The notes under the pieces were generated by a model that ran no database searches, was not told where the DNA came from, and saw only the letters and a list, made by a program, of their open reading frames with translations. From Streptomyces sp. NBC_01214 (GTDB lineage Bacteria > Actinomycetota > Actinomycetes > Streptomycetales > Streptomycetaceae): DNA of 64,000 bases. Position 1 is the first letter of the stretch. Every line of letters begins with the position of its first letter. Location of the stretch: NCBI RefSeq assembly GCF_026340975.1, contig NZ_JAPEOS010000002.1:266501-330500 (forward strand). Reading direction: 5' to 3'. The position numbers and the translations under genes are program-made. This document shows positions 25,639-34,501 of the stretch, in pieces.

Positions 25639-26853
25639 ATGGCACCGAACACCAAGACTTCCCGCAAGGCCGCCCGGTACGCCGTACCGGTAGCGGTGGC
25701 GGGCGTGGCCGCGGCGACCGTTGCGATGGTCCCGGCCTTCGCCAACGCCGGCGGGCCCGACCTGCCGAAGGTGACGGCGCAGCAGCTCATCGAGAAGGTC
25801 GCGGCCTCGGACGTGCAGCAGCTGTCCGGCACCGCCCGGATCACCACCGACCTGGGGCTGCCGAAGATCGCGAGCGGGCTGCTCGGCGGCGGCGGCGTCG
25901 CGGGCGGCTCCGCCAACCCGGAGGACAAGGTCGCCCAGCTGGCGAACGGCAGCCACACCCTGCGCGTCGCGGCCGACGGCCCGGACCGCCAGCGGCTGAC
26001 CTTCCTCGACGGCAAGGACGAGTACAGCCTCATCCACAACGGCGACGACGTGTGGGGCTACGACTCCAAGTCGAACGAGGTCTTCCACGAGAAGAACGCC
26101 GAGGCCGGCCAGGGCAAGGGCAAGGACGGCGGCAAGGAGCACAAGACCGGCGACCGCCTGGCCGCCTCGCCGCAGAAGCTGGCCGAGGAGATCCTGAAGT
26201 CCGCCGGCCCCACCACGGACGTCAGCGTGGGCGACACCGCGCAGGTGGCCGGCCGGGACGCCTACCAGCTGGTGCTGAAGCCCAAGCAGACCGGCTCCAC
26301 GGTCGGCTCGGTCCAGATCGCGGTGGACGCCAAGAACGGCGTGCCGCTGCGCGTGCAGCTGCTGTCCGCCCAGGGCGGCAAGCCGATCGTGGACGCCGGC
26401 TTCACCAAGGTCGACTTCACCAAGCCGGCCGCGGACACCTTCTCCTTCACCGCCCCCAAGGGCGCCAAGGTGACCGAGGGCGTGGACGGGGCGGGCAAGG
26501 GCGGCGCGGACGAGCACCGCAAGGCGCTGGAGTCCTTCCCGGGCCTCGGCGATCTGGCCGGCGGCGAGGGCGGCAAGGGCGACATGAAGGTGCTCGGCGA
26601 GGGCTGGTCGACCATCGCCCGCATCGACTCGGGCGTGAACCGGAACCTGAAGGACCTGGAGAACGACAAGAACACCCCGAAGCAGGCCAAGCAGTTCCTC
26701 GACTCCCTCGGGGAGAAGGTCACCGGGAAGTTCGGTGAGGGCCGCGTCCTGTCGACCCGCCTGGTCAACGCCCTGATCACGGACGACGGCAAGGTCTACG
26801 TCGGCGCGGTCACCAAGGACGCGCTGGTCAAGGCGGCCAACGCCAACAAGTAA
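25639..26853 (+). CDS. Exported LolA-like/DUF2092 protein
   Basis: This 404-residue exported protein has an N-terminal signal (basic KTSRKAARY, then a hydrophobic stretch ending FANAGG, cleavage near residue 37). The mature part resembles actinobacterial proteins annotated as outer-membrane lipoprotein carrier LolA or DUF2092: LIEKVAASDVQQLSGTARITTDLGLP, VAADGPDRQRLTFLDGKDEYSLIHNGDDVWGYDSKSNEVFH and GVPLRVQLLSAQGGKPIVDAGFTKVDF. A lysine/glycine-rich loop lies near residue 160 and a second at 290-315. Streptomyces has no Gram-negative outer membrane, so the name is structural only; a role in handling lipid or cell-envelope ligands is possible. It is monocistronic. Confidence 0.88.
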   Translation: MAPNTKTSRKAARYAVPVAVAGVAAATVAMVPAFANAGGPDLPKVTAQQLIEKVAASDVQQLSGTARITTDLGLPKIASGLLGGGGVAGGSANPEDKVAQLANGSHTLRVAADGPDRQRLTFLDGKDEYSLIHNGDDVWGYDSKSNEVFHEKNAEAGQGKGKDGGKEHKTGDRLAASPQKLAEEILKSAGPTTDVSVGDTAQVAGRDAYQLVLKPKQTGSTVGSVQIAVDAKNGVPLRVQLLSAQGGKPIVDAGFTKVDFTKPAADTFSFTAPKGAKVTEGVDGAGKGGADEHRKALESFPGLGDLAGGEGGKGDMKVLGEGWSTIARIDSGVNRNLKDLENDKNTPKQAKQFLDSLGEKVTGKFGEGRVLSTRLVNALITDDGKVYVGAVTKDALVKAANANK

Positions 26854-26928
26854 TCGCTAGCCGGACGGGCCGCCGCGAGGGTGGGTCGGGACTGTGTCCC
26901 TGCCCACCCTTGCGGCATTTCCGCTCCC

Positions 26929-26950
26929 CGTACAGCACACCCGCTGTACG
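26929..26950. promoter_or_regulatory. Palindromic operator of the antitoxin-like gene
   Basis: CGTACAGC-6 bp-GCTGTACG is a perfect inverted repeat located 10 bases upstream of the ribbon-helix-helix gene start. The position is typical of an autoregulatory site for this protein class. Confidence 0.6.
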
Positions 26951-26959
26951 GTGTTGGAC

Positions 26960-27163
26960 ATGTCGAGACACGTCACCATCCGCCTGGACGAAGAGTTCCA
27001 CGAACGCCTGAAGGCGCGTGCGGCGGCGCTGGGGACGACGGTCACCGCGCTGATCACCGAGGTCACGGAACGCGAACTCGACGAGGACCGGAAAAACTTC
27101 CTCTCCGGCATAGAGGAGTTCGCCGACCACTGGGGTTACTTCCAGCAGCGGTTCGGCAATTGA
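26960..27163 (+). CDS. Ribbon-helix-helix antitoxin-like protein
   Basis: This small 67-residue protein has an N-terminal ribbon-helix-helix DNA-binding domain (MSRHVTIRLDEEFHERLKARAAALGTTVTALITEVTERELDEDR) followed by an acidic/aromatic C-terminal segment (GIEEFADHWGYFQQRFG) of the kind that neutralises a toxin. ATG 26960 is chosen over a GTG 22 codons upstream because the RHH domain begins exactly here. A perfect palindrome lies just upstream. The stop overlaps the next gene as TTGA (27160-27163), a standard antitoxin-toxin arrangement. Confidence 0.85.
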   Translation: MSRHVTIRLDEEFHERLKARAAALGTTVTALITEVTERELDEDRKNFLSGIEEFADHWGYFQQRFGN

Positions 27164-27576
27164 AGATCACCATGGAGTGGGCCTGGACGGCTCTGGCCCA
27201 CCATCTCCCGTCCGATCCCGCCGTGTGGGATCCCTCCGGGGTGGCCGCCGCGGTCGCCCGGCACCAGAACGACCTCGTCCTCGTGCCCGAACAGCCCGCC
27301 CCGGACACCGCGTGGCGGGCCGCCGCGTTTTTGCACACCCTCGCGGTGTGCCCGGCCCTGGAATCCCCGATGAACGAGTTCTACGCGGCCGCGGCCACCC
27401 GCTCGTACCTGCGGGTGGCCGGGGCGAAGCAGCTGCCCTCGCCGGAAGAGCTCGGCGACCTGGTGGAGGCGGCGAAGCTGGGCCGCGCGGACATCGCGGC
27501 CGTGGCCGAGGAGCTGCGCGCCCGCATCCAGGGGCCGCTCCAGGCGTCCTCGCAGTCCCGCGCCGAGGACGCCTGA
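27160..27576 (+). CDS. Degenerate Fic/Doc-like toxin component
   Basis: This 138-residue partner of the preceding antitoxin-like gene starts at TTG 27160, which overlaps the antitoxin stop and gives the N-terminus LKITMEWAW expected of the Streptomyces Doc-like group; ATG 27172 is the alternative. The pattern AAAFLHTLAVCPALESPMNEFYAAAATRSYLRVAG lines up with the Doc/Fic core (LLH.LV.NHPFVDGNKRTA.AA..FL..NG), but the catalytic HPFxxGN is replaced by CPALESPMN. The catalytic His, the Gly-Asn and the following Lys-Arg are missing. AMPylation or EF-Tu phosphorylation by the known mechanism is therefore unlikely; it may be an inactive or repurposed member. Confidence 0.72.
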   Translation: MKITMEWAWTALAHHLPSDPAVWDPSGVAAAVARHQNDLVLVPEQPAPDTAWRAAAFLHTLAVCPALESPMNEFYAAAATRSYLRVAGAKQLPSPEELGDLVEAAKLGRADIAAVAEELRARIQGPLQASSQSRAEDA

Positions 27577-27589
27577 GCAGGCGGAAGGC

Positions 27590-28906
27590 CTAGAAGGTGA
27601 TCTTCCAGCTGTTGATGTAGCCGACGTCCTGCGCCGCCGTGTCCTTGACCCGGAGGTTCCAGACACCGTTGGCGACCTCGCTGGAGGCGTTGACGGTGTA
27701 CGTCTGGACGAGGTTGTCGGCGCTGCCGCCCGTGCGGTTGTGCAGGTTGTAGACGGTGCCGTCGGGGGCGACCAGGTCGACCACGAGGTCACCGCGGTAG
27801 GTGTGGACGATGTTCACGTCGACCTTGGTGGTCGCGGGCGCGTTGCCCGTCACGCCGGAGACCGTGATCGGCGAGGACACCGCCGCCGCGGGGGAGTCCG
27901 GGACGTTCACGTCCGCCGTGTTCTCGAAGGACTGGCCCGGCGGGACCGGAGTGGCCGCCCCGAGCGTCCAGATCGCGTAGGCGACGGCGTCGGAGTTGCG
28001 GTCCAGGGCGGTGTCGTTGATGTTCGTCAGGCTGTCGCACGAGGAGTGGTAGCAGCGGTCGAAGGCCTGACCGGAGGTGCCGCCCCACTTCTGGGCCTGC
28101 GCGGCGGACTTGGTGTTGCTGGCGCCGGTGAACAGGCCGCCGACGGGAATGCCCACGTTCTTGAAGGAGGCGTGGTCGGAGCGGCCGTCGCCCTCGGTCT
28201 CGATCTCGGTCGGGACGCCGAGGCCGGTGTAGTAGTTCTTGAAGGTCTGCTCGATCGTCGGGTCGTCGTCGTAGACGAAGTAGCCCGGATTCGGCGAGCC
28301 GATCATGTCGAAGTTCAGGTACCCGGCGAACTTGGCGCGCTCGGCGGCCGGCAGGTTGTTGACGTAGTACTTCGAGCCGACCAGGCCCAGCTCCTCCGCG
28401 CCCCACCAGCCGAAGCGCAGGTGCTTGGTGGGCTGCAAACCGGCCCGGGAGACGGCGAGGGCGGTTTCCAGGACGGCCGCGCTGCCGGAGCCGTTGTCGT
28501 TGATGCCGGCGCCCGAGGTCACCGAGTCCAGGTGCGACCCGGCCATCAGGACCGAGTTCGGGTCGCCGCCCGGCCAGTCGGCGATCAGGTTGTAGCCGGT
28601 GGCGCCGCTGGAGGTGAAGGTCTGCAGGGTGGTCGTGAAGCCGGCCGCGTCGAGCTTGCCCTTCACGTAGTCGATGGAGGCCTTGTAGCCGGCCCTGCCG
28701 TGGGCGCGGTTGCCGCCGTTGTTGGCGGCGATGGTCGAGAGCTGTGACAGGTGGGCCTTGACGTTGGCCAGCGGTATGTCGGGCGGTGTCGGCGCCGCGG
28801 CGACCGCCGTGGGTGCGGCGAGTGCGGCGGGGGCGGCGGAGGCGAACAGGCCGGCGACCGCGAACGCGGTCACGGCAGCAAGGCGCCGGGAGACGGACAG
28901 GCTCAT
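27590..28906 (-). CDS. Secreted M28 aminopeptidase with C-terminal P domain
   Basis: This 438-residue secreted zinc aminopeptidase resembles Streptomyces griseus aminopeptidase (SGAP). A signal peptide occupies residues 1 to about 36. The dizinc ligands His125, Asp137, Glu172, Asp200 and His287 and the catalytic Glu171 all keep the same spacing as in SGAP (H85, D97, E132, D160, H247, E131). Residues about 325-438 are a proprotein-convertase P/Homo B domain (VNIVHTYRGDLVVDLVAPDGTVYNLHN and ending GYINSWKITF), an extra module often found on secreted Streptomyces peptidases. It removes N-terminal, mainly hydrophobic residues from peptides outside the cell. The ATG at 28906 is preceded by GGAG. 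Confidence 0.95.
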   Translation of the reverse strand: MSLSVSRRLAAVTAFAVAGLFASAAPAALAAPTAVAAAPTPPDIPLANVKAHLSQLSTIAANNGGNRAHGRAGYKASIDYVKGKLDAAGFTTTLQTFTSSGATGYNLIADWPGGDPNSVLMAGSHLDSVTSGAGINDNGSGSAAVLETALAVSRAGLQPTKHLRFGWWGAEELGLVGSKYYVNNLPAAERAKFAGYLNFDMIGSPNPGYFVYDDDPTIEQTFKNYYTGLGVPTEIETEGDGRSDHASFKNVGIPVGGLFTGASNTKSAAQAQKWGGTSGQAFDRCYHSSCDSLTNINDTALDRNSDAVAYAIWTLGAATPVPPGQSFENTADVNVPDSPAAAVSSPITVSGVTGNAPATTKVDVNIVHTYRGDLVVDLVAPDGTVYNLHNRTGGSADNLVQTYTVNASSEVANGVWNLRVKDTAAQDVGYINSWKITF

Positions 28907-29054
28907 GTGGGGGCTCCGGGATTCCGCGGGGATATGACGGAACGACTGGGAAAGAGCGGGTGAGCGTTAGTGCGTCAGTGCGAGCCTGATGTTCAGCGAG
29001 AGTATGACTATCCGTCAAGACCATAATTCGGTCAGGGCAGTTCGGAAAACGGAC

Positions 29055-29087
29055 GATCCCCGGTACGGGTGGTCCGTACCGGGGATC
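29055..29087 (-). terminator. Terminator of rarD
   Basis: Inverted repeat GATCCCCGGTACGG with its complement across a short loop, 58 bases after the rarD stop on the minus strand. The 238-bp interval to the M28 gene (28907-29144) holds nothing else clear. Confidence 0.7.
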
Positions 29088-29144
29088 GAGGGTGTGGAGG
29101 GTTTGCCGGCGCGAGCCCCGCGGGCGGTGCTGCGCGGGCGGGTG

Positions 29145-30092
29145 CTACGCGGGCTCGCGGGCCGGCGTCGCCAGGACGGTCGGCGCTGCTGCCGCCAGTC
29201 TCGCCCGGGACCGCCGCGCCGTACGCAGCGCGTCCCAGGTGAGGATCACGAGCGCGGCCCACACCAGGGAGAAGCCCGCCCAACGCTCGGGCGGCATGGC
29301 CTCGTGGAAGTACAGGACGCCGAGCCCGAACTGGAAGACCGGGGCCATGTACTGGAGCAGCCCGAGGGTGGACAGCGGGACCCGGATCGCGGCCATCCCG
29401 AAGAACACCAGCGGGACCGCCGTGACCAGCCCGGTCGCCGCCAGCAGGAGCGAGTGGGTGACGCCGTGCGAGGTGAAGGTGGACCGGCCCTGCGCGCCGA
29501 GCCACAGGACGTATCCGAGGGCGGGCAGGAACAGCACGGCCGTCTCGGCGGTCAGCGACTCCAGGCCGCCCATGCCGAGCTTCTTCTTGATCAGCCCGTA
29601 CGTGGCGAAGGAGAAGGCGAGGACCAGCGAGATCCACGGCGGCCGTCCGTAGCCGACGGCGAGCACCAGCACGGCGACGAAGCTGAGGCCGACCGCCACC
29701 CACTGCGCCCGGCGCAGCCGCTCACCGAGCAGGAGCACGCCGATGGCGATGCTGACCAGGGGATTGATGAAGTAGCCGAGGCTGGCCTCGACGACGTGCT
29801 CGTTGTTGACGGCCCAGATGTACAGGCCCCAGTTCACGCTGATCACCGTGGCGGCCAGCGCGGTCAGGCCGAGCTTGCGGGGCTGGCGGAGCAGCTCCCG
29901 TATCCAGCCCCAGCGGCGCAGCGCGAGCAGCGCCAGACCGACCACGGCCAGGGACCACACCATGCGGTGGGCGAGGATCTCGATCGCCCCGGAGGGCTCG
30001 AGGAGCGGCCAGAAGAGGGGGACCAGCCCCCACATCCCGTATGCGCCGAATCCGTAGAGCAAACCCGTGCGCTGCTCGTTCTCTGCCTTCAC
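29145..30092 (-). CDS. rarD: RarD-type EamA/DMT transporter
   Basis: This 315-residue integral membrane protein of the drug/metabolite transporter superfamily has ten hydrophobic segments. Family features: GAYGMWGLVPLFWPLL near the N-terminus, EILAHRMVWSL, SVNWGLYIWAVNNEHVVEASLGYFINPL and PLSTLGLLQYMAPVFQFGLGVLYFHE. RarD proteins are named for chloramphenicol sensitivity, but the substrate is unproven. GTG 30092 is chosen over the upstream open frame because an ideal AGGAGG lies five bases before it. It is a single gene bounded by hairpins on both sides. Confidence 0.92.
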   Translation of the reverse strand: MKAENEQRTGLLYGFGAYGMWGLVPLFWPLLEPSGAIEILAHRMVWSLAVVGLALLALRRWGWIRELLRQPRKLGLTALAATVISVNWGLYIWAVNNEHVVEASLGYFINPLVSIAIGVLLLGERLRRAQWVAVGLSFVAVLVLAVGYGRPPWISLVLAFSFATYGLIKKKLGMGGLESLTAETAVLFLPALGYVLWLGAQGRSTFTSHGVTHSLLLAATGLVTAVPLVFFGMAAIRVPLSTLGLLQYMAPVFQFGLGVLYFHEAMPPERWAGFSLVWAALVILTWDALRTARRSRARLAAAAPTVLATPAREPA

Positions 30093-30260
30093 GGGGCCTC
30101 CTGTACGACTTCCAGCCAACTTCACGACGGTATCGCCGTACGGCCCAGATGTCATGCCCGTACTCGGGAGATACTCCTGACATCTTTCGGGGCCCGCGCG
30201 CCGAGCGAGCCCTCGGTGCGCGCGAGGCCCCGGTGCGCGCGAGGCCCGGTGCGCGCCGGA

Positions 30261-30305
30261 CGCGACGGAGCCCGGATCCTGGCGCAGGATCCGGGCTCCG
30301 TCGCG
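30261..30305 (-). terminator. Terminator of korB
   Basis: Two perfectly complementary 20-bp arms (CGCGACGGAGCCCGGATCCT and complement) enclose GGCGC, 27 bases after the korB stop. Confidence 0.85.
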
Positions 30306-30332
30306 TGTCGGCGCGGGTGTCGGCGGTGCGCG

Positions 30333-31404
<1,072 letters not shown>

Positions 31405-31412
<8 letters not shown>

Positions 31413-33348
31413 CGATGGCCTCCTTGAGAACCGTGGCGAGCTGCTCCGCCTTGAACGGCATTCCGTTGACCTGGTTGTACGACTGGGCGTCGACCAGGTA
31501 TTTCGCCCGGATCAGGGTGGCGAGCTGCCCGAGGTTCATCTCCGGCACCACTACCTTCTCGTAACGCTCCAGGACCCCGCCGAGATTCCTGGGGAAGGGG
31601 TTGAGGTGGCGCAGGTGGGCCTGGGCGATGGGGCGTCCGGCGCTCCGCAGCCGGCGGACGGCCGCGGTGATGGGGCCGTAGGTGGAACCCCAGCCCAGGA
31701 CCAGGGTGGTGGCGCCGTCCGGGTCGTCGACGTCGAGGTCGGGCACCCGGATGCCGTCGACCTTGGCCTGGCGGGTGCGGACCATGAGGTCGTGGTTGGC
31801 CGGGTCGTAGGAGATGTTGCCGGTGCCGTCCTGCTTCTCGATGCCGCCGATGCGGTGTTCGAGGCCGGGGGTGCCGGGGATGGCCCAAGGGCGGGCGAGG
31901 GTTTCCGGGTCCCGTTTGTACGGCCAGAACACCTCGGTGCCGTCGGACAGGGTGTGGTTCGCACCGGTGGCGAACTTGACCTTCAGGTCGGGCAGGTCGG
32001 CGACCTCCGGGATCCGCCAGGGCTCGGATCCGTTGGCGAGGTAGCCGTCGGAGAGCAGGAAGACCGGGGTCCGGTACGTGAGCGCGATCCGTGCCGCGTC
32101 GAGGGCGGCGTCGAAGCAGTCCGCGGGGGTCCGCGGGGCCACGATCGGGACGGGGGCCTCGCCGTTGCGGCCGAACATGGCCTGGAGGAGGTCCGCCTGC
32201 TCCGTCTTGGTCGGCAGTCCGGTGGACGGGCCGCCGCGCTGGATGTCCACGACCAGCAGCGGAAGCTCCAGCGACACCGCGAGGCCGATCGCCTCCGACT
32301 TGAGCGCCACACCGGGCCCGGAGGTGGTGGTCACTCCGAGCGCGCCGCCGAACGCCGCGCCGAGCGCCGCGCCGATGCCGGCGATCTCGTCCTCGGCCTG
32401 GAAGGTCCGCACGCCGAAGTTCTTGTGCTTCGACAGCTCGTGCAGGATGTCCGAGGCCGGGGTGATCGGGTAGGAGCCCAGGTAGAGGGGCAGGTCGGCC
32501 TGCTGGCTCGCGGCGACGAGACCGTAGGAGAGCGCCAGGTTCCCGGAAATGTTGCGGTAGGTGCCGGTGGGGAAGGCGCGGGTGGCGGGGGCGACCTCGT
32601 AGGAGACCGCGAAGTCCTCGGTCGTCTCCCCGAAGTTCCAGCCGGCCCGGAAGGCGACGACGTTCGCCTCGGCGATCTCGGGCTTCTTCGCGAACTTCTG
32701 CCGCAGGAAGTTCTCGGTGCCCTCGGTGGGCCGGTGGTACATCCACGACAGCAGGCCCAGCGCGAACATGTTCTTGCTGCGCTCGGCCTCCTTGCGGGAG
32801 AGACCGAAGTCCTTCAGCGCCTCGACCGTCAGGGTGGTCAGCGGCACCGGGTGCAGGCTGTAGGCGTCGAGGGAGCCGTCCTCCAGCGGCGAGGTGGCGT
32901 AGCCGACCTTGGCCATGGGGCGCTTGGTGAACTCATCCGTGTTGATGATGATCTCCGCGCCGCGCGGCAGGTCCGCGATGTTCGCCTTCAGGGCCGCCGG
33001 GTTCATCGCCACCAGCACGTTCGGGGCATCGCCCGGGGTGAGGATGTCGTGGTCGGCGAAGTGGAGCTGGAAGGAGGAGACGCCCGGGAGGGTTCCGGCG
33101 GGGGCGCGGATCTCGGCGGGGAAGTTCGGCAGCGTCGACAGGTCGTTCCCGAAGGACGCCGTTTCCGAGGTGAAGCGGTCACCGGTGAGCTGCATACCGT
33201 CACCGGAGTCACCTGCGAATCGGATGATCACACGATCGAGGCGGCGCACTTCCTTGCCGCCCGGACTCTCCGGGGTGCGCTGTCCACCGACAACCGCACC
33301 CCCGGCCCCGTCGGCCTGCTCGGCTGGGCTGCTGACCTGGCTGGTCAC
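31405..33348 (-). CDS. korA: 2-oxoacid:ferredoxin oxidoreductase, alpha (gamma-alpha fused) subunit
   Basis: This 647-residue subunit combines a gamma domain (residues about 35-220: RVIIRFAGDSGDGMQLTGDRFT, GTLPGVSSFQLHF) with the alpha domain (YGLVAASQQADLPLYLGSYPITPASDILHELSKHKNFGVRTFQAEDEIAGIGAALGAAFGG). This is the fused form typical of actinobacteria. The start is placed at GTG 33348 because GGAGG lies eight bases before it; the upstream open frame of 27 codons is not conserved-looking. A small palindrome sits 43-58 bases upstream. It is cotranscribed with korB. Confidence 0.94.
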
Positions 33349-33390
33349 TGAACTGGACCTCCTTCGAGGCGTGAGCACCCCCGGAACCAA

Positions 33391-33406
33391 CCCTACGTCC
33401 GTAGGG
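33391..33406. promoter_or_regulatory. Palindrome in the korAB promoter region
   Basis: CCCTACG-TC-CGTAGGG, perfect, 43-58 bases upstream of korA. It could be an operator; it is too short to be a convincing terminator. Confidence 0.35.
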
Positions 33407-33441
33407 ATCAGGGCCCCAGGAGCGACCACATTCTGGACCGT

Positions 33442-33495
33442 AGGACCGCCCCTTGAGACGGTCCTGCCGGTATGCCGTATCTGACAGAGTGTCAG
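33442..33495 (-). terminator. Small hairpins downstream of the response regulator
   Basis: Two short hairpins, AGGACCG-10 bp-CGGTCCT (33442-33465) and CTGACA-GAG-TGTCAG (33481-33495), lie immediately after the regulator stop at 33500 on the minus strand. They are weak but the only candidates for ending this transcript before korA. Confidence 0.4.
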
Positions 33496-33499
33496 TCGA

Positions 33500-34171
33500 T
33501 CAAGATTTCAGATAGGTGAGAACGGCCAGTACTCGCCGGTGATCCCCGTCACTCGGCGAAAGGCCCAATTTCATGAAGATGTTGCTGACGTGCTTCTCCA
33601 CTGCTCCGTCGCTCACGACCAGCTGCTTCGCCACGGCGGAATTCGTCCGCCCCTCGGCCATCAGCCCGAGCACCTCGCGCTCGCGCGGGGTCAGGCCCGC
33701 CAGTACGTCCTGCTTCCGGCTGCGCCCGAGCAGCTGGGCGACGACCTCCGGGTCCAGGGCCGTACCGCCCCGGGCCACCCGCACCACCGCGTCCAGGAAC
33801 TCGCGCACGTCGGCCACCCGGTCCTTGAGCAGATACCCCACCCCGGTGCTGGAACCGGCCAGCAGCTCGGTGGCGTACTGCTCCTCCACGTACTGGGACA
33901 GCACGAGCACGCCTATCCCGGGGTGGTCGCGGCGCAGCCGCACGGCCGCCCGCACGCCCTCGTCGGTGTGGGTCGGCGGCATCCGTACGTCCGCCACCAC
34001 CACATCCGGCAGCGCCCCCTCGGCCGCCAGGTCCGCCACCGTCTTGATCAGGGCCTCTGCGTCCCCGACGCCCGCCACGACGTCATGCCCCCGGTCGGTC
34101 AGCAACCGGGTCAGGCCCTCACGCAGCAGCACTGAATCCTCGGCGATGACCACCCGCACCCTGTCTTCCAC
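33500..34171 (-). CDS. NarL/FixJ-type response regulator
   Basis: This is a 223-residue cytoplasmic regulator. Residues 1-125 form the receiver (VVIAEDSVLLREGL with acidic pocket ED; phospho-acceptor Asp in VVVADVRMPP; conserved Lys in GYLLKDRV), and residues about 155-223 form a LuxR-type HTH (LTPREREVLGLMAEGRTNSAVAKQLVVSDGAVEKHVSNIFMKLGL). It is located 330 bp downstream of one histidine kinase and near a second paralogous kinase on the same strand, so it is their presumptive partner. The GTG start at 34171 has GGGAG upstream. Target-site candidates are described at 35895 and 37568. Confidence 0.95.
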   Translation of the reverse strand: MEDRVRVVIAEDSVLLREGLTRLLTDRGHDVVAGVGDAEALIKTVADLAAEGALPDVVVADVRMPPTHTDEGVRAAVRLRRDHPGIGVLVLSQYVEEQYATELLAGSSTGVGYLLKDRVADVREFLDAVVRVARGGTALDPEVVAQLLGRSRKQDVLAGLTPREREVLGLMAEGRTNSAVAKQLVVSDGAVEKHVSNIFMKLGLSPSDGDHRRVLAVLTYLKS

Positions 34172-34344
34172 GACTCAGCAGCTCCCGCGTCCACTCGTTC
34201 ACGCACTACCCGACTCAGCCAAGCATCCCAGCCTTGGGTCCCGCTGAAGGCAGAGCCGGGACAACACGTCGCCGTACGGGGGGAGTTTTCGCGTACTGGA
34301 AGGTCGCATACCGCAAACGGGCGCTGCGCGGGCCGGGAGTTGCG

Positions 34345-34374
34345 CGAGGGCCGGGCCATCGGGCCCGGCCCTCG
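34345..34374 (-). terminator. Hairpin between kinase 1 and response regulator
   Basis: CGAGGGCCGGGCC-ATCG-GGCCCGGCCCTCG, a perfect 13-bp stem, 128 bases after the kinase stop. Confidence 0.6.
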
Positions 34375-34397
34375 CGTCGGTGGGGGAGCGTCTCTCG

Positions 34398-34471
34398 GAC
34401 CGGACCGGACCGGACCGGGTCGGGCTGGGTCGGGCTGGGCCGGGTTGGGCCGGGTTGGGCCGGACCGGACT
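34398..34471. repeat. Short tandem repeat tract
   Basis: Consecutive runs of three short units: GGACC (about four copies), then GGGTCGGGCT (two), then GGGCCGGGTT (two), closing with GGACC again. It lies outside any gene. Confidence 0.75.
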
Positions 34472-34501
34472 CGTGGGGTAGGGCCCGGCCTCCGCCGAGC
34501 C

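Larger units (their letters stand above)
34172..34501. other. Intergenic region with hairpin and GC microsatellite
   Basis: This is 330 bp between kinase 1 and the response regulator with no supportable gene. It holds a 13-bp perfect hairpin (34345-34374) and a run of short tandem repeats (34398-34471), and must contain the regulator's promoter if the hairpin stops read-through from the kinase. Confidence 0.6.

Noticed and set aside
33349..33429. Upstream extension of korA
   Set aside because: A strong GGAGG is positioned for GTG 33348; the extra 27 residues are Pro/Arg/Ser-rich and cross the promoter palindrome.
33481..33495. CTGACAGAGTGTCAG near korA as a site for the AICE repeat-binding protein
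   Set aside because: A single isolated match to a short core, 20 kb from the element; it is more simply a weak hairpin after the regulator gene.
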